DNA from: Parachlamydiales bacterium
GTDB taxonomy: Bacteria > Chlamydiota > Chlamydiia > Chlamydiales > JAEMRK01
Assembly: GCA_016463375.1 (NCBI GenBank)
Contig: JAEMRK010000010.1
Span: forward strand, 1 to 41,151
DNA length: 41,151 nt
Direction: 5' to 3'
Under the pieces are notes generated by a model. That model was not told where the DNA came from and did not search any database. It saw nothing but the letters and a program-made list of their open reading frames with translations. Shown here in pieces: positions 7,574 to 16,013 of this stretch. Position 1 is the first letter of the stretch; the number at the start of each line of letters is the position of its first letter. The translations under genes were made by a program, and so were the position numbers.

Positions 7574-8200
7574 ATGACTCAAAACACAATGACAGGTGAG
7601 ACTCCTCCTTTCAATATCACAATCACTGGACGTCACATCCAAGTTACTGATGCGATTAAAGATTATGCTCTTGAAAAGATCGCTAAAGTCGAAAGATTCA
7701 CACATCGCGTGATTGATGTGATGATTTGTTTAGAAGTACAGCGCCAAGAACAAAAAGTTAGCATCGTTATGCATTTTGATCACACTGTGATTAAAGCAGA
7801 TGTTTCAAGTGACAACATGTATTCATCGATTGATCAAGCTGTTGGAAAACTGTGCCGTCAAATTCAACGATACAAAGGGCGTATACACGACATACATCAA
7901 AAAGGTGCTTCTGCTGTCGATATGAACGTCGATGTTTTTGAAGGATCGATTGATGATATAGAAGAAGTCAACGACCTAATCGATGACGAGTCAAGAAAAA
8001 TTGAAGCCCAACGCTTTGCGAAACCCGAAATTGTTAAACGTGAAAAAATGCCTTTAAAAACACTGACTCGTGAAGAAGCTTTAATAAAAATGGATTTGTC
8101 AGGTGCTCCATTTATGGTTTATCGGTCGGAAGAAGATAAAAAAATTAAAGTCATCTATCTCCGTGAAGAAAAACATTTTGGCATCATCGAGCCTGAATGA
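7574..8200 (+). CDS. hpf: Long-form ribosome hibernation promoting factor
   Basis: A 208-residue HPF. Residues about 13-110 are the ribosome-binding S30AE/YfiA domain (FNITITGRHIQVTDAIKDYA). A linker rich in Asp and Glu follows (about 115-145). The C-terminal domain, about 155-208, with ALIKMDLSGAPFMVYRSEE, is the dimerisation domain found only in long forms. Long HPF silences ribosomes as 100S dimers in resting cells, which would suit the dormant extracellular stage of chlamydiae. The start is strong (AAGAGGTGAT just ahead). Its stop overlaps the next gene's start as ATGA. Confidence 0.94.
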   Translation: MTQNTMTGETPPFNITITGRHIQVTDAIKDYALEKIAKVERFTHRVIDVMICLEVQRQEQKVSIVMHFDHTVIKADVSSDNMYSSIDQAVGKLCRQIQRYKGRIHDIHQKGASAVDMNVDVFEGSIDDIEEVNDLIDDESRKIEAQRFAKPEIVKREKMPLKTLTREEALIKMDLSGAPFMVYRSEEDKKIKVIYLREEKHFGIIEPE

Positions 8201-8667
8201 TTAATCAAATTGGTCGTTGCTTTGACCCAATACGCAAAGTATGGGTTAAAGCAACACCTGAAGAAATTGTTAGACAAAGACTGATTAATATGATGATTAA
8301 TCAGCTGGGATTCCCGCCGTCTTTATTGTCTGTAGAAACAGATATATCTTTACTTCCTCATTTAATAACACTTTCAAGCCCCTTTCCTAAAAGGCGATTA
8401 GACTTAATCTGTTATGGAAAAAATATTCATCCACAATACGATTTGTATCCATTATTAATGGTTGAATGTAAAGCAACATGCATTAAAGAAATCGCTGTTA
8501 GACAAGTGATTGGCTATAACCATTTTGTTAAAGCTTATTACATAGCACTTGTTGGCAATAAAGAGATAAGACTTGGTTGGTATGATGATCAAAAAGGGGA
8601 CTACACCTTTATTGATCATATCCCATCTTTTGAAGATCTCTGTTCAGTATTGAAAGGATTTTTGTAA
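8197..8667 (+). CDS. Orphan HsdR_N-type PD-(D/E)XK nuclease-fold protein
   Basis: A 156-residue protein consisting only of the N-terminal nuclease-like domain of type I restriction R subunits (HSDR_N_2 type). The catalytic pattern appears complete: Asp69 in RRLDLICYG, Glu90-x-Lys92 in LLMVECKA, and a trailing QxxxY at 103-107 (RQVIGYNHF), as in RecB-like and HsdR nucleases. No helicase, methylase or specificity subunit is nearby, so it is not a restriction system here. It is joined to hpf by ATGA, which implies coupled translation. Standalone copies of this domain are common in several bacterial groups, and their role is not known to me. The 3' end overlaps the convergent GDPD gene by 52 bases. 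Confidence 0.82.
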   Translation: MINQIGRCFDPIRKVWVKATPEEIVRQRLINMMINQLGFPPSLLSVETDISLLPHLITLSSPFPKRRLDLICYGKNIHPQYDLYPLLMVECKATCIKEIAVRQVIGYNHFVKAYYIALVGNKEIRLGWYDDQKGDYTFIDHIPSFEDLCSVLKGFL

Positions 8668-9368
8668 AAGATTGGGCGCATTCGTCTGGGATGGTTTGAT
8701 ACAATGCCTTCCACTCCCATTTCAATCAATCTTTTAGCTTGTCTTGTATCATCTACAGTCCATCCCCAAACACGGCAATGATCGTCATGCATTTGTTCCA
8801 TGCGTTTTTCGTTAATCATCATCGTATTAAGTGCATAATGATTTAGATTAAGGTCTTGATGTTTTTTTAATCCGATAAGTGTTTCTGCAATACCAACAAG
8901 TGGTATTTGTGGAGCAATTTTTCTTACCTCTTCAAGTATTTCACTACTGAAACTTCCAATAATTATTTTTTTGCGAGGTGCTTTTAAAATAACTTTAATG
9001 ACACTTTCAGCAAGATCTTTTGGAGGTGATGTTGGTTTTATCTCAATAAAAAATCCGCAATTAACTTTCAAAGAAAGTGCTTCTTCAAGAGTTGGTAAAT
9101 ATTCCCCTTGAAATCGCGGATGAAACCATTCACCAACATCGCATTCTCTGATTGATTCCAGCGACATCGTAGAAATTTTTCGTCGTTTATTGCAAATGCG
9201 AGTTAAAGTTGCGTCGTGAAAGATGACAGGAATTCCCTCTTTACTGATTTGCACATCACATTCAATAAAATCAACACCGATATAATTAGCTCTTTGAAAG
9301 CTAATTAATGTATTTTCAGGTGATTCATAAGAAGCACCGCGATGTGCAATCAATATCGGTTTTTTCAC
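8616..9368 (-). CDS. Glycerophosphodiester phosphodiesterase family protein
   Basis: A 250-residue GDPD-fold enzyme without signal peptide, so probably cytoplasmic (UgpQ-like). Seen: AHRG (catalytic His9, Arg10), PENT (Glu18), ECDVQ (Glu37, Asp39), catalytic His51 in IFHDATLTR, FIEIKP, and the closing VWGWTVDD and GIVSNHP motifs. The family hydrolyses glycerophosphodiesters to glycerol-3-phosphate and an alcohol, which would recycle head groups from deacylated phospholipids. Translation starts with GTG at 9368, preceded by AAAAGG. The rhodanese gene stop is two bases upstream, so the two form an operon. The last 17 codons overlap the HsdR_N-type gene on the other strand. Confidence 0.92.
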   Translation of the reverse strand: MKKPILIAHRGASYESPENTLISFQRANYIGVDFIECDVQISKEGIPVIFHDATLTRICNKRRKISTMSLESIRECDVGEWFHPRFQGEYLPTLEEALSLKVNCGFFIEIKPTSPPKDLAESVIKVILKAPRKKIIIGSFSSEILEEVRKIAPQIPLVGIAETLIGLKKHQDLNLNHYALNTMMINEKRMEQMHDDHCRVWGWTVDDTRQAKRLIEMGVEGIVSNHPRRMRPIFYKNPFNTEQRSSKDGI

Positions 9369-9370
9369 TT

Positions 9371-9895
9371 TTAACCTTTTTTATTAAAAAAGCGCTTTAA
9401 GATTTTTGTAATAGTGCAACGACGATTAAATCCATCCCATATTAATAAAGCACCCATAAGAAGTGGAATGAGTAAAAAATCAATCGAAATTAATAATGCA
9501 AACATACAGCTTACTAAAATAACACCACCACACCACATTTTGGCTTTAGAATTTGCTTCAAGACTTGATGGCTCGTTTTGAGATACAGAATAACCAGCTT
9601 TTTTCCATGCATCAATTCCGCCATTTAAAACAAAAGGTTGTTGTTTGCTAAAAACTTGCCATTTTTGTGCAGCATTAGCTGCTCGAATGCCTTTTTGGCA
9701 AACAAAAACAACTTGTTTACCCTGAGGTATTGCAGATTCTGAAAAAGTACTCATTGGGTGCGAGGTTGATTGTAAAATATGTTCTTGTTCAAATTCGTTA
9801 TCCTCGCGTACATCGACAATAGTAACGCTGTTAGCGTCTATCTTTTCTTTAAGCTCTTTAGGATCAATATATTGTATGGGCACTTGTGAAGTCAT
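9371..9895 (-). CDS. Rhodanese-domain protein with C-terminal membrane hairpin
   Basis: Residues 8-105 form a single rhodanese domain: the VDVREDNEFEQEHI start, and the active-site loop CQKGIR with Cys66. Residues about 119-155 are two closely spaced hydrophobic helices with a short turn, followed by a basic tail (FFNKKG), so the domain is likely tethered to the inner membrane facing the cytoplasm. Similar rhodanese plus DUF2892-like membrane proteins occur widely and are linked to sulfane sulfur handling. The sulfur donor and acceptor cannot be told here. AAGGAG lies five bases before the ATG. It is the first gene of a two-gene operon with the GDPD gene. Confidence 0.88.
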   Translation of the reverse strand: MTSQVPIQYIDPKELKEKIDANSVTIVDVREDNEFEQEHILQSTSHPMSTFSESAIPQGKQVVFVCQKGIRAANAAQKWQVFSKQQPFVLNGGIDAWKKAGYSVSQNEPSSLEANSKAKMWCGGVILVSCMFALLISIDFLLIPLLMGALLIWDGFNRRCTITKILKRFFNKKG

Positions 9896-10192
9896 GGTCT
9901 CTCCTTAATATGCGTAAGAACAGATACTCAACTCAAGCTCTTTATAGCAAGTGCAAAAAATGTAGATGGATGTAACAAGTGTATAATGTGTTATTTTTGC
10001 AATGTCGGCTAATATATATATTGTTTCTACCGATTTATTATTAAGTGTAATTTTTACAATACGTGAATTTTATATCGCATTAAGTTTAATTAAACTTTTT
10101 CGTTGTTAATTTTTTTAATTAATTTCTAACTAGTTGGCTTTTATTTACGATTCGAGATAAACTCGTCTGAAAATATTAATCGTGGAGATAAA

Positions 10193-12883
10193 ATGCGTTT
10201 TTGGTCTCAATTTTTAAGTTTAGGCGCCAGCTGTTTGCTAAAGTTACGTTATCGCATAACCTTCACAGGGCTCGATGATTTAAAGCAAAGAGGTTGGGGG
10301 AAAAACTCTCGTATTATATTTATGCCAAACCATCCATGTCAAATGGATGTCGTTATTTTGTTGTCAAAACTTCTACCACTATTTGCGCCAAGACCATTAG
10401 TTGTCGACTATCTTTATGAAAATCCATTTGTCCGTTGGTTCTTAGGCAAAGTTGATGGCATCCCCATTCCTAATTTTGACAGTGCTGCTAATTCATTATG
10501 TCGAAAACGTGCAGACCGTGCTTTTGAAAAAGTGGGTGAGGTATTAGATAATGGAAATAATTTATTAATTTATCCTGCTGGTCGTTTGCAGTTAAGTGGT
10601 GAAGAAGTTATCGGTGGAGCTTCTGGAATTGAAAGACTTCTTAAAGATGTTCCCGATGTTAATATTGTATTGATTCGTTTTACAGGGTTGTGGGGTAGTT
10701 CTTTTTCAAGAGCGTTAACTGGACAAGTACCAGATTTAGGTTCGCAACTTAAAGAAGGCTTTCGCATTCTTTGTCGCAACTTAATCTTTTTTGCTCCAAG
10801 AAGAGATGTTCATGTCCATTTAGAAGTAGCTTCTGATAGTTTTCCAAGAACAGGCACGCGTATTGAAATTAATCGGTCTTTGGAGAATTGGTATAACGCA
10901 CCATATGATGGTGGTGTGCAACCGATGAAACTTGTTCCTTACAAATTTTGGAGTAAGAAACTGCCAACAGTTTTGACTCCAAAAAAAGCTGAGGGACATA
11001 TTGATTTAGATAGTATTCCTAAAGAAATTCAAGATGAAGTAATTGAAGAGCTTGCAAAAATCACACGCCGCAATAAAGACGATATAAAAATGACATCTGA
11101 TTTATCTCGTGACCTCGGGATGGATTCATTAGAGCTGGCAGAACTCTTCGTTTACATGTCGGACCACTTTGGCATTCAAGAATCAGTGGATCCTTTGTCT
11201 ATATCAAATGTTCAAGAGGTAATGGCTTTAGCTGCTGGTCAACTTCATAGCGAAGTTAAAGATGAAGAGTTTGATATGTCACATTGGATGGACCAAAGAC
11301 CCCATCCTTTTAAAGCCATACCAGATGGCGATACCATTGATGAAGTGTTCCTGCGTACCTGTGATCTCATGAAAAATCATGTCGCGGCTGCAGACGAGTT
11401 AACTGGTGCATTAACATATGCTCGTTTAAAACAAGCTTCGATATTACTTGCAGAACAAATCAAAAAATTACCAGGGCAGCAAATTGGTATTTTGATGCCA
11501 TCGACTGTCGCAGCATCAATTTTTATATTAGGTTGTTTGCTAGCTGGCAAAACACCTGTACCTATTAACTGGACTATGGGTAGTCGCTATTTAAAGGAAG
11601 TCATACATGCAACAGAGCTTAAATCTATATTGAGTTCATGGCGCTTTTTGGAAAAAGTGAGCACCATCGATTTAGAACCTATAGAAGAAAAAATTGTTTG
11701 CATTGAAGACATTAGAAAAAACATCGGTCTTAAAGATATGTTAAGTGCCGTTTGGATATCTAAAAAAAGCACTGAATCGATATTGAATTATTTTAATAGA
11801 GCCCATGCAACTGCACACTCCATTGCAGTTATATTATTCACTAGTGGTACTGAGGGGAAACCAAAGGGTGTTCCACTAAGTCATGATAATATATTGAGCA
11901 ACCAACGCGCATCTTTCAAAGTTTCTCAAATTCAAAAAGATGACATTCTTCTTTCGTTTCTGCCGCCATTTCATTCGTTTGGTTTTACAATTACAATATT
12001 ATTGCCAATCTTAGCAGGGGTAAGAGCCGTTTTCTACCCGGATCCAACAGATAGTAGTCGCTTAGCAAAAGCTATTGAAAAATGGAAAGTGACTTTAGTT
12101 TGTGGGTCACCAACATTTGTGAAAAATATTTTGCGAGCAGGATCTCCAGAACAATTAAGATCAGTCAGAATGTTCGTAACAGGAGCTGAAAAAGCACCTA
12201 AGAGTCTATATGAAGAAGTCAAATCCATGAATAAAGAATTGATTGAAGGATATGGGAGCACAGAGTGCTCGCCAATCGTTACATTCAATCGTCCTGGCCA
12301 ACCTCATAATGGAGTGGGTCAACCGATTCATTATGTAGACCTGGCTATATACGATATGGAAAAAGAAGTTCTTTTGAAAAACCCTAAAGAAGAGGGGTTG
12401 ATTCTCGTTAAGGGGCCAAATATTTTTAATGGCTATTGGCAAGACGACTTATCACCACCATTTCTGACAGTAGATGGTGAAAAATGGTATAATACAGGCG
12501 ATATTGGTTATGTAGATGAAAACAATAACCTATATTTAGAAGGACGTCTCAAGCGTTTTGTCAAAGTGGGTGGAGAGATGATTAATCTGGCACTTCTTGA
12601 AGATATTTTGAAAGAAGAGATTAAAACAAAAAAAATTGTTGATGCTGAAAGTAACCAAGCGGCAGTCGCTGTCATTGCTCAAGAAAAAGAAGGGGAGAAA
12701 CCTCGTTTGTATTTATTCACGTCTGTTCAAATGGATACTAAGTCTGCAAATTCAATTCTTAAAGAAAGCGGATTGAGTAATCTTGCTAAACTGTATGGCG
12801 TTATTAAAGTTGCTGAAATTCCACAATTAGCAACTGGTAAAATTGATTATCAAAAATTAAATCAAGAATTACCAAAAACATAA
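10193..12883 (+). CDS. aas: Aas-like fusion: acyltransferase, acyl carrier protein, acyl-activating ligase
   Basis: This 896-residue protein has three parts. Residues about 20-235 are a PlsC/LPLAT acyltransferase (NHPCQMD with His47 and Asp52; PAGR at 128-131). Residues about 275-352 are an acyl carrier protein whose phosphopantetheine site is Ser312 in LGMDSLEL. Residues about 380-890 are an adenylate-forming acyl ligase (ATP loop TSGTEGKPKG, 550-559; TGD at 768-770; GRLKRFVKVGGE). Known Aas proteins activate fatty acids and re-acylate lysophospholipids, and chlamydiae activate host fatty acids as acyl-ACP. The ACP placed between both catalytic domains suggests the enzyme loads its own carrier and hands the acyl chain to a lysolipid. 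The membrane transporter domain of some Aas relatives is absent. GGAG precedes the ATG. Position matches CT776 of C. trachomatis by synteny. Confidence 0.92.
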   Translation: MRFWSQFLSLGASCLLKLRYRITFTGLDDLKQRGWGKNSRIIFMPNHPCQMDVVILLSKLLPLFAPRPLVVDYLYENPFVRWFLGKVDGIPIPNFDSAANSLCRKRADRAFEKVGEVLDNGNNLLIYPAGRLQLSGEEVIGGASGIERLLKDVPDVNIVLIRFTGLWGSSFSRALTGQVPDLGSQLKEGFRILCRNLIFFAPRRDVHVHLEVASDSFPRTGTRIEINRSLENWYNAPYDGGVQPMKLVPYKFWSKKLPTVLTPKKAEGHIDLDSIPKEIQDEVIEELAKITRRNKDDIKMTSDLSRDLGMDSLELAELFVYMSDHFGIQESVDPLSISNVQEVMALAAGQLHSEVKDEEFDMSHWMDQRPHPFKAIPDGDTIDEVFLRTCDLMKNHVAAADELTGALTYARLKQASILLAEQIKKLPGQQIGILMPSTVAASIFILGCLLAGKTPVPINWTMGSRYLKEVIHATELKSILSSWRFLEKVSTIDLEPIEEKIVCIEDIRKNIGLKDMLSAVWISKKSTESILNYFNRAHATAHSIAVILFTSGTEGKPKGVPLSHDNILSNQRASFKVSQIQKDDILLSFLPPFHSFGFTITILLPILAGVRAVFYPDPTDSSRLAKAIEKWKVTLVCGSPTFVKNILRAGSPEQLRSVRMFVTGAEKAPKSLYEEVKSMNKELIEGYGSTECSPIVTFNRPGQPHNGVGQPIHYVDLAIYDMEKEVLLKNPKEEGLILVKGPNIFNGYWQDDLSPPFLTVDGEKWYNTGDIGYVDENNNLYLEGRLKRFVKVGGEMINLALLEDILKEEIKTKKIVDAESNQAAVAVIAQEKEGEKPRLYLFTSVQMDTKSANSILKESGLSNLAKLYGVIKVAEIPQLATGKIDYQKLNQELPKT

Positions 12884-12904
12884 ACGACAAATATCTTTTT
12901 TAAA

Positions 12905-12957
12905 AAGAGGCGCCAAGTTAGATTTACTTTTTATCTAACAATCAAATAGCGCCTCTT
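12905..12957 (+). promoter_or_regulatory. Nested hairpin ending at the start codon of the 12958 gene
   Basis: AAGAGGCGC (12905-12913) pairs perfectly with GCGCCTCTT (12949-12957), whose last base is immediately followed by the ATG. Inside lies a second stem, GTTAGAT (12917-12923) with ATCTAAC (12933-12939). No Shine-Dalgarno sequence is free between aas and the ATG. The element could end the aas transcript, although no U-run follows, or fold the leader of the 12958 operon and gate its translation. Confidence 0.6.
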
Positions 12958-14367
12958 ATGGATAGAATTTCTGATCAGCTTCGCAGTCAAATACGCGGCA
13001 GTTTTCTAAAAAAATATGAAACTAATGACGATCGTAACCCTATTTATGAGGGTTATAAATCGGTTATGTTCAAATTTGATTTATTTTCTGCTGCCCATGC
13101 AATGCTTACCCAAGCATTTCAAAATAAAAAAGAAGAGCTAGAAAAATCTACAGATACTAAGACGGGTTCTAAAAATCCCGACCATTTATCTAAAGAAACA
13201 ACATCTAAAAAAGCAGACGTATCACACGTTCCGCCTTCTCAAATACCTCAACAAGATGAAGGCGAAGAAATACCTAATCAGTTCTGGCAAGCAGCTTCCA
13301 AATTTGTTAAGGAGATGGAACAGTTGCCACTACCTGCATATCAATCTCCAACGTCTCAAACAAGTGAAGATCAGCCTGCCACTTTGTCATCTGTAGAACA
13401 AGAATCTCAATCGGTACCATCAATGCCGTCGCAGCATGCTAAAGCTGGTGAAAAGATGGGAGCAGAGGCAAAACCTGGAGCTGAAGTTGGTGCAGCTGGA
13501 ACTAAGGGAACTTCTGGCGTCACTCCAAAAGATAAATTACCACCATGGGAACACGATCCTGCCGCCTGGACAATCTGGCTTGTTAACTGGCTCATCAGCG
13601 GTAAGGTGATTCCCGCTGCGTACGCGCAGTTAGAATCTTTAGCTGATGCAGCTGGTCTTAATGCTAAAGAGTTAAACTTGATCGCTCAAATTAGACATTA
13701 CATGTATGAGATTGCGCATAACAAAGGTAAATTTAATTATAACTCTGCTGAATTAAAAGCTCATCCATCTTTAATTAAAAAGATGTGGTCTGAATTAAGA
13801 CCTTTTTTTGAAATGAAAAAAGATTTGTCTGAACTTGTGCAGATGGGAAAAACTGCAAAGCCGCCTAATTCATCTTTAGAAGCTGTATTTAAAAGAATGC
13901 AAGGTGACTTTGATAAGCAGTTTGCAAAAGGTGGAGTTAATGGTGACATAACCAATGGTGTTTCACGTGGATATGCTCTTTACGAAGCTTATATGAAAAA
14001 CGGCAAATTTAGTTCTGCGAGTTTTAGTAGATATTGGGCCGGTAATAGTGGTGATCTCAATTTGGGGTCATTTATGAGCTCATTTAACAGACATGTTGAT
14101 GTCAGTCGCGTTAATTCTAAAGGTTACGTAAACTCTCATTATAATTTTGCGTTTAATAACATGGGCCCATCAGGTCCTTGGGATAGCTTTAAAGCCGATA
14201 CAGGTAGCGCTGCGCAACAATTAGGCGATTTGGACATGACAATCCAAACAGATACGAGACTTGCTATGATGGGGCTGCAAACCAAACTTAATGCCGCTAG
14301 CGCAATCATTCAAGAGATATCAAAAATGCTAGATGCTATTGCCTCTAACATTCGTGGAAGTGGCTGA
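12958..14367 (+). CDS. Tandem paralogue 1: cysteine-free helical protein, candidate secreted
   Basis: I do not recognise this 469-residue protein, but it is clearly paralogous to its downstream neighbour. Parts in order: a conserved N-terminus (NPIYEGYKSVMFKF, 27-40) leading to a helix; a disordered linker rich in Ser, Thr, Gln, Glu and Pro (65-190) carrying IPNQFWQAASK (105-115); a Trp-rich core starting PPWEHDPAAWTIWLVNW (195-211); a helical middle with KAHPSLIKK (267-275); a block FNNMGPSGPW (399-408); and a C-terminal amphipathic helix ending NIRGSG (464-469). There is no signal peptide, membrane helix or cysteine. The C-terminal helix resembles those of type III secretion filament or translocator proteins in style. 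That, and the context, make export a reasonable but unproven inference. No Shine-Dalgarno is visible. Confidence 0.85.
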   Translation: MDRISDQLRSQIRGSFLKKYETNDDRNPIYEGYKSVMFKFDLFSAAHAMLTQAFQNKKEELEKSTDTKTGSKNPDHLSKETTSKKADVSHVPPSQIPQQDEGEEIPNQFWQAASKFVKEMEQLPLPAYQSPTSQTSEDQPATLSSVEQESQSVPSMPSQHAKAGEKMGAEAKPGAEVGAAGTKGTSGVTPKDKLPPWEHDPAAWTIWLVNWLISGKVIPAAYAQLESLADAAGLNAKELNLIAQIRHYMYEIAHNKGKFNYNSAELKAHPSLIKKMWSELRPFFEMKKDLSELVQMGKTAKPPNSSLEAVFKRMQGDFDKQFAKGGVNGDITNGVSRGYALYEAYMKNGKFSSASFSRYWAGNSGDLNLGSFMSSFNRHVDVSRVNSKGYVNSHYNFAFNNMGPSGPWDSFKADTGSAAQQLGDLDMTIQTDTRLAMMGLQTKLNAASAIIQEISKMLDAIASNIRGSG

Positions 14368-15989
14368 TGAGTCGCATAGATAACAACATACCTCCGGGTT
14401 TCAGCATTTTTAAAGGGGCTCCAACTGGAGATGATAATAATCCATTTTTTGATGCTTACAAAAATGTTTTATTTAAAATGAGTTTATTGGCAGCTATTGA
14501 AAATACGGTTTCTTATGCCTACGATAGTAAACGTGAAGAAATAAAAAAAGAAGCTGAGCAGCAAAAAGCAATGATGAATCAAGCTGAGACAAAAGATGCT
14601 CAGCTTGATGGCAATGATGTCGAAGACCCAGAATTTCTTAAAAAAGAAAAAAGCTCGCGTGCAGAAGAAGGTAAATCGACTAAAGGTAAAAAAGATAAAA
14701 ATGAAACTGACGAGACTGGTTTTTTAGATGAAGTTTTGGGGACTGAAGCGCCTGAAGAGACCGATCAAAGTGCAGAATCAGATGAGGATGCCCATGGAAA
14801 TCATTACGGCAGTGATAGCGAAGATATCCCTAACTTTTTTTGGGATAAAGCGTCAAAAGCCTCAAAGAGCCCTGAGAAACAAATTCCGCAAGAGTTAAAG
14901 CAAGGGGATGTTGAACCAGAAGTTACTGAAAAATTTCTTGATGAGCAAGCCCCGATATCAGCGCCCGTTGCTAATAAATTTCAAGCTCCTGCAAAATCTG
15001 AAGCTAAAGCTGAGATGCCTGTTAAATCAGAAAAAGAGCAAAGCGCTCTTGCAAAATCTAAAGCCAAAGATGTAAATCAATTAAAAAAATTACCTCAAGA
15101 AGTCACAGAGGAAGAATTATCACCCGCAAATAAAAAAATGGGTGCAGCAAAAGCTGCAGGTGATAATCCCCCTTGGCAAAAAGATCCGGCCGGTTGGACT
15201 TTTTATTTAGTGAATTGGCTTGTTAATGACAAAATTATTCCAGAAGCCTATGCGCAACTCGATTCATTAGCTAAGCAAGCAAATATCAATGCTAAAGAGA
15301 TGTCATTACTAAATAAGATACGCTCTGAAATGCGTAAGATGGGTAAACAAAGTAAACTTGGTAATTACACATATGGACAGCTTAAAGCTCATCCGTCATT
15401 AATTAAAAAGCTTGAAGCTATCTTCGCTTCAATTAGACAGCTATTTAATTTCATAAGTAAACTTGAGAAATACACAGTGCCATCGACAATGGCTAAACAA
15501 GCTAAAAGCATGTCGGCCGATTTTCATAGAATGTTAAACAATCCTAAGGGGATTGGTAAATTTTACAAGTCTATGGAAAGTCGCGTTAATGCCATGTATA
15601 ACCATTACGTGAAATATCATACACTTAACTCCTCTTTTTTAAATAAGTACTGGAAAAGTGGCGACAAGTTCATTAGCGGTTGGAACAAGTATGTCAATGT
15701 TTCGGCTTTTATCATGTATACGACTGCCGGTGGTGGCAAAAAGCTTAAGCCAAATACTCATTACTACTATGCGTGGAATAACATGGGCATTGGTGGTCCG
15801 TGGACAGGTATTAATAGCATTACAGCTGATCTAAATCTCCAGCTCAACGAAATAGGCATACAATTACAAACAGAAACTCAAGTCACGATGATGAGCTTTC
15901 AAACGAAGTTAGAAGCTGCAATGTCTGTCATTGAACAACTAGCTAAACTGTTAAACACTTTAGCACAAAATATGCGCGGCGCAGGATAA
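14367..15989 (+). CDS. Tandem paralogue 2: cysteine-free helical protein, candidate secreted
   Basis: A 540-residue paralogue of the gene before it, overlapping its stop as TGATG, so the two are translationally coupled. Shared blocks: NPFFDAYKNVLFKM (25-38), IPNFFWDKASK (154-164) within an otherwise unalike charged linker, PPWQKDPAGWTFYLVNWL (268-285), KAHPSLIKK (340-348), WNNMGIGGPW (470-479), and a C-terminal helix with QTETQVTMMSFQTKLEAA (501-518) ending NMRGAG. The linker (60-265) is longer and more Lys/Glu-rich than in paralogue 1. It also lacks cysteine, signal peptide and membrane helix. The length difference is mostly in the linker, so the ends and the Trp core are what selection keeps. 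Function unknown; likely acts together with paralogue 1. Confidence 0.85.
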   Translation: MSRIDNNIPPGFSIFKGAPTGDDNNPFFDAYKNVLFKMSLLAAIENTVSYAYDSKREEIKKEAEQQKAMMNQAETKDAQLDGNDVEDPEFLKKEKSSRAEEGKSTKGKKDKNETDETGFLDEVLGTEAPEETDQSAESDEDAHGNHYGSDSEDIPNFFWDKASKASKSPEKQIPQELKQGDVEPEVTEKFLDEQAPISAPVANKFQAPAKSEAKAEMPVKSEKEQSALAKSKAKDVNQLKKLPQEVTEEELSPANKKMGAAKAAGDNPPWQKDPAGWTFYLVNWLVNDKIIPEAYAQLDSLAKQANINAKEMSLLNKIRSEMRKMGKQSKLGNYTYGQLKAHPSLIKKLEAIFASIRQLFNFISKLEKYTVPSTMAKQAKSMSADFHRMLNNPKGIGKFYKSMESRVNAMYNHYVKYHTLNSSFLNKYWKSGDKFISGWNKYVNVSAFIMYTTAGGGKKLKPNTHYYYAWNNMGIGGPWTGINSITADLNLQLNEIGIQLQTETQVTMMSFQTKLEAAMSVIEQLAKLLNTLAQNMRGAG

Positions 15990-16013
15990 ATATAAAAAAT
16001 AGGTAAGGGCACA

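Noticed and set aside
8197-8667. Part of a type I restriction-modification system
   Set aside because: Only the nuclease-like domain is present; no helicase, HsdM or HsdS gene lies anywhere in the window.
11587-12442. Several antisense open frames across aas
   Set aside because: They mirror a strongly conserved coding frame and have no motifs or ribosome sites.
12958-15989. CopB/CopD-type hydrophobic translocators
   Set aside because: Those carry long hydrophobic membrane segments; these paralogues have none. The DUF582 effector family was also considered, but I cannot match its pattern from memory.
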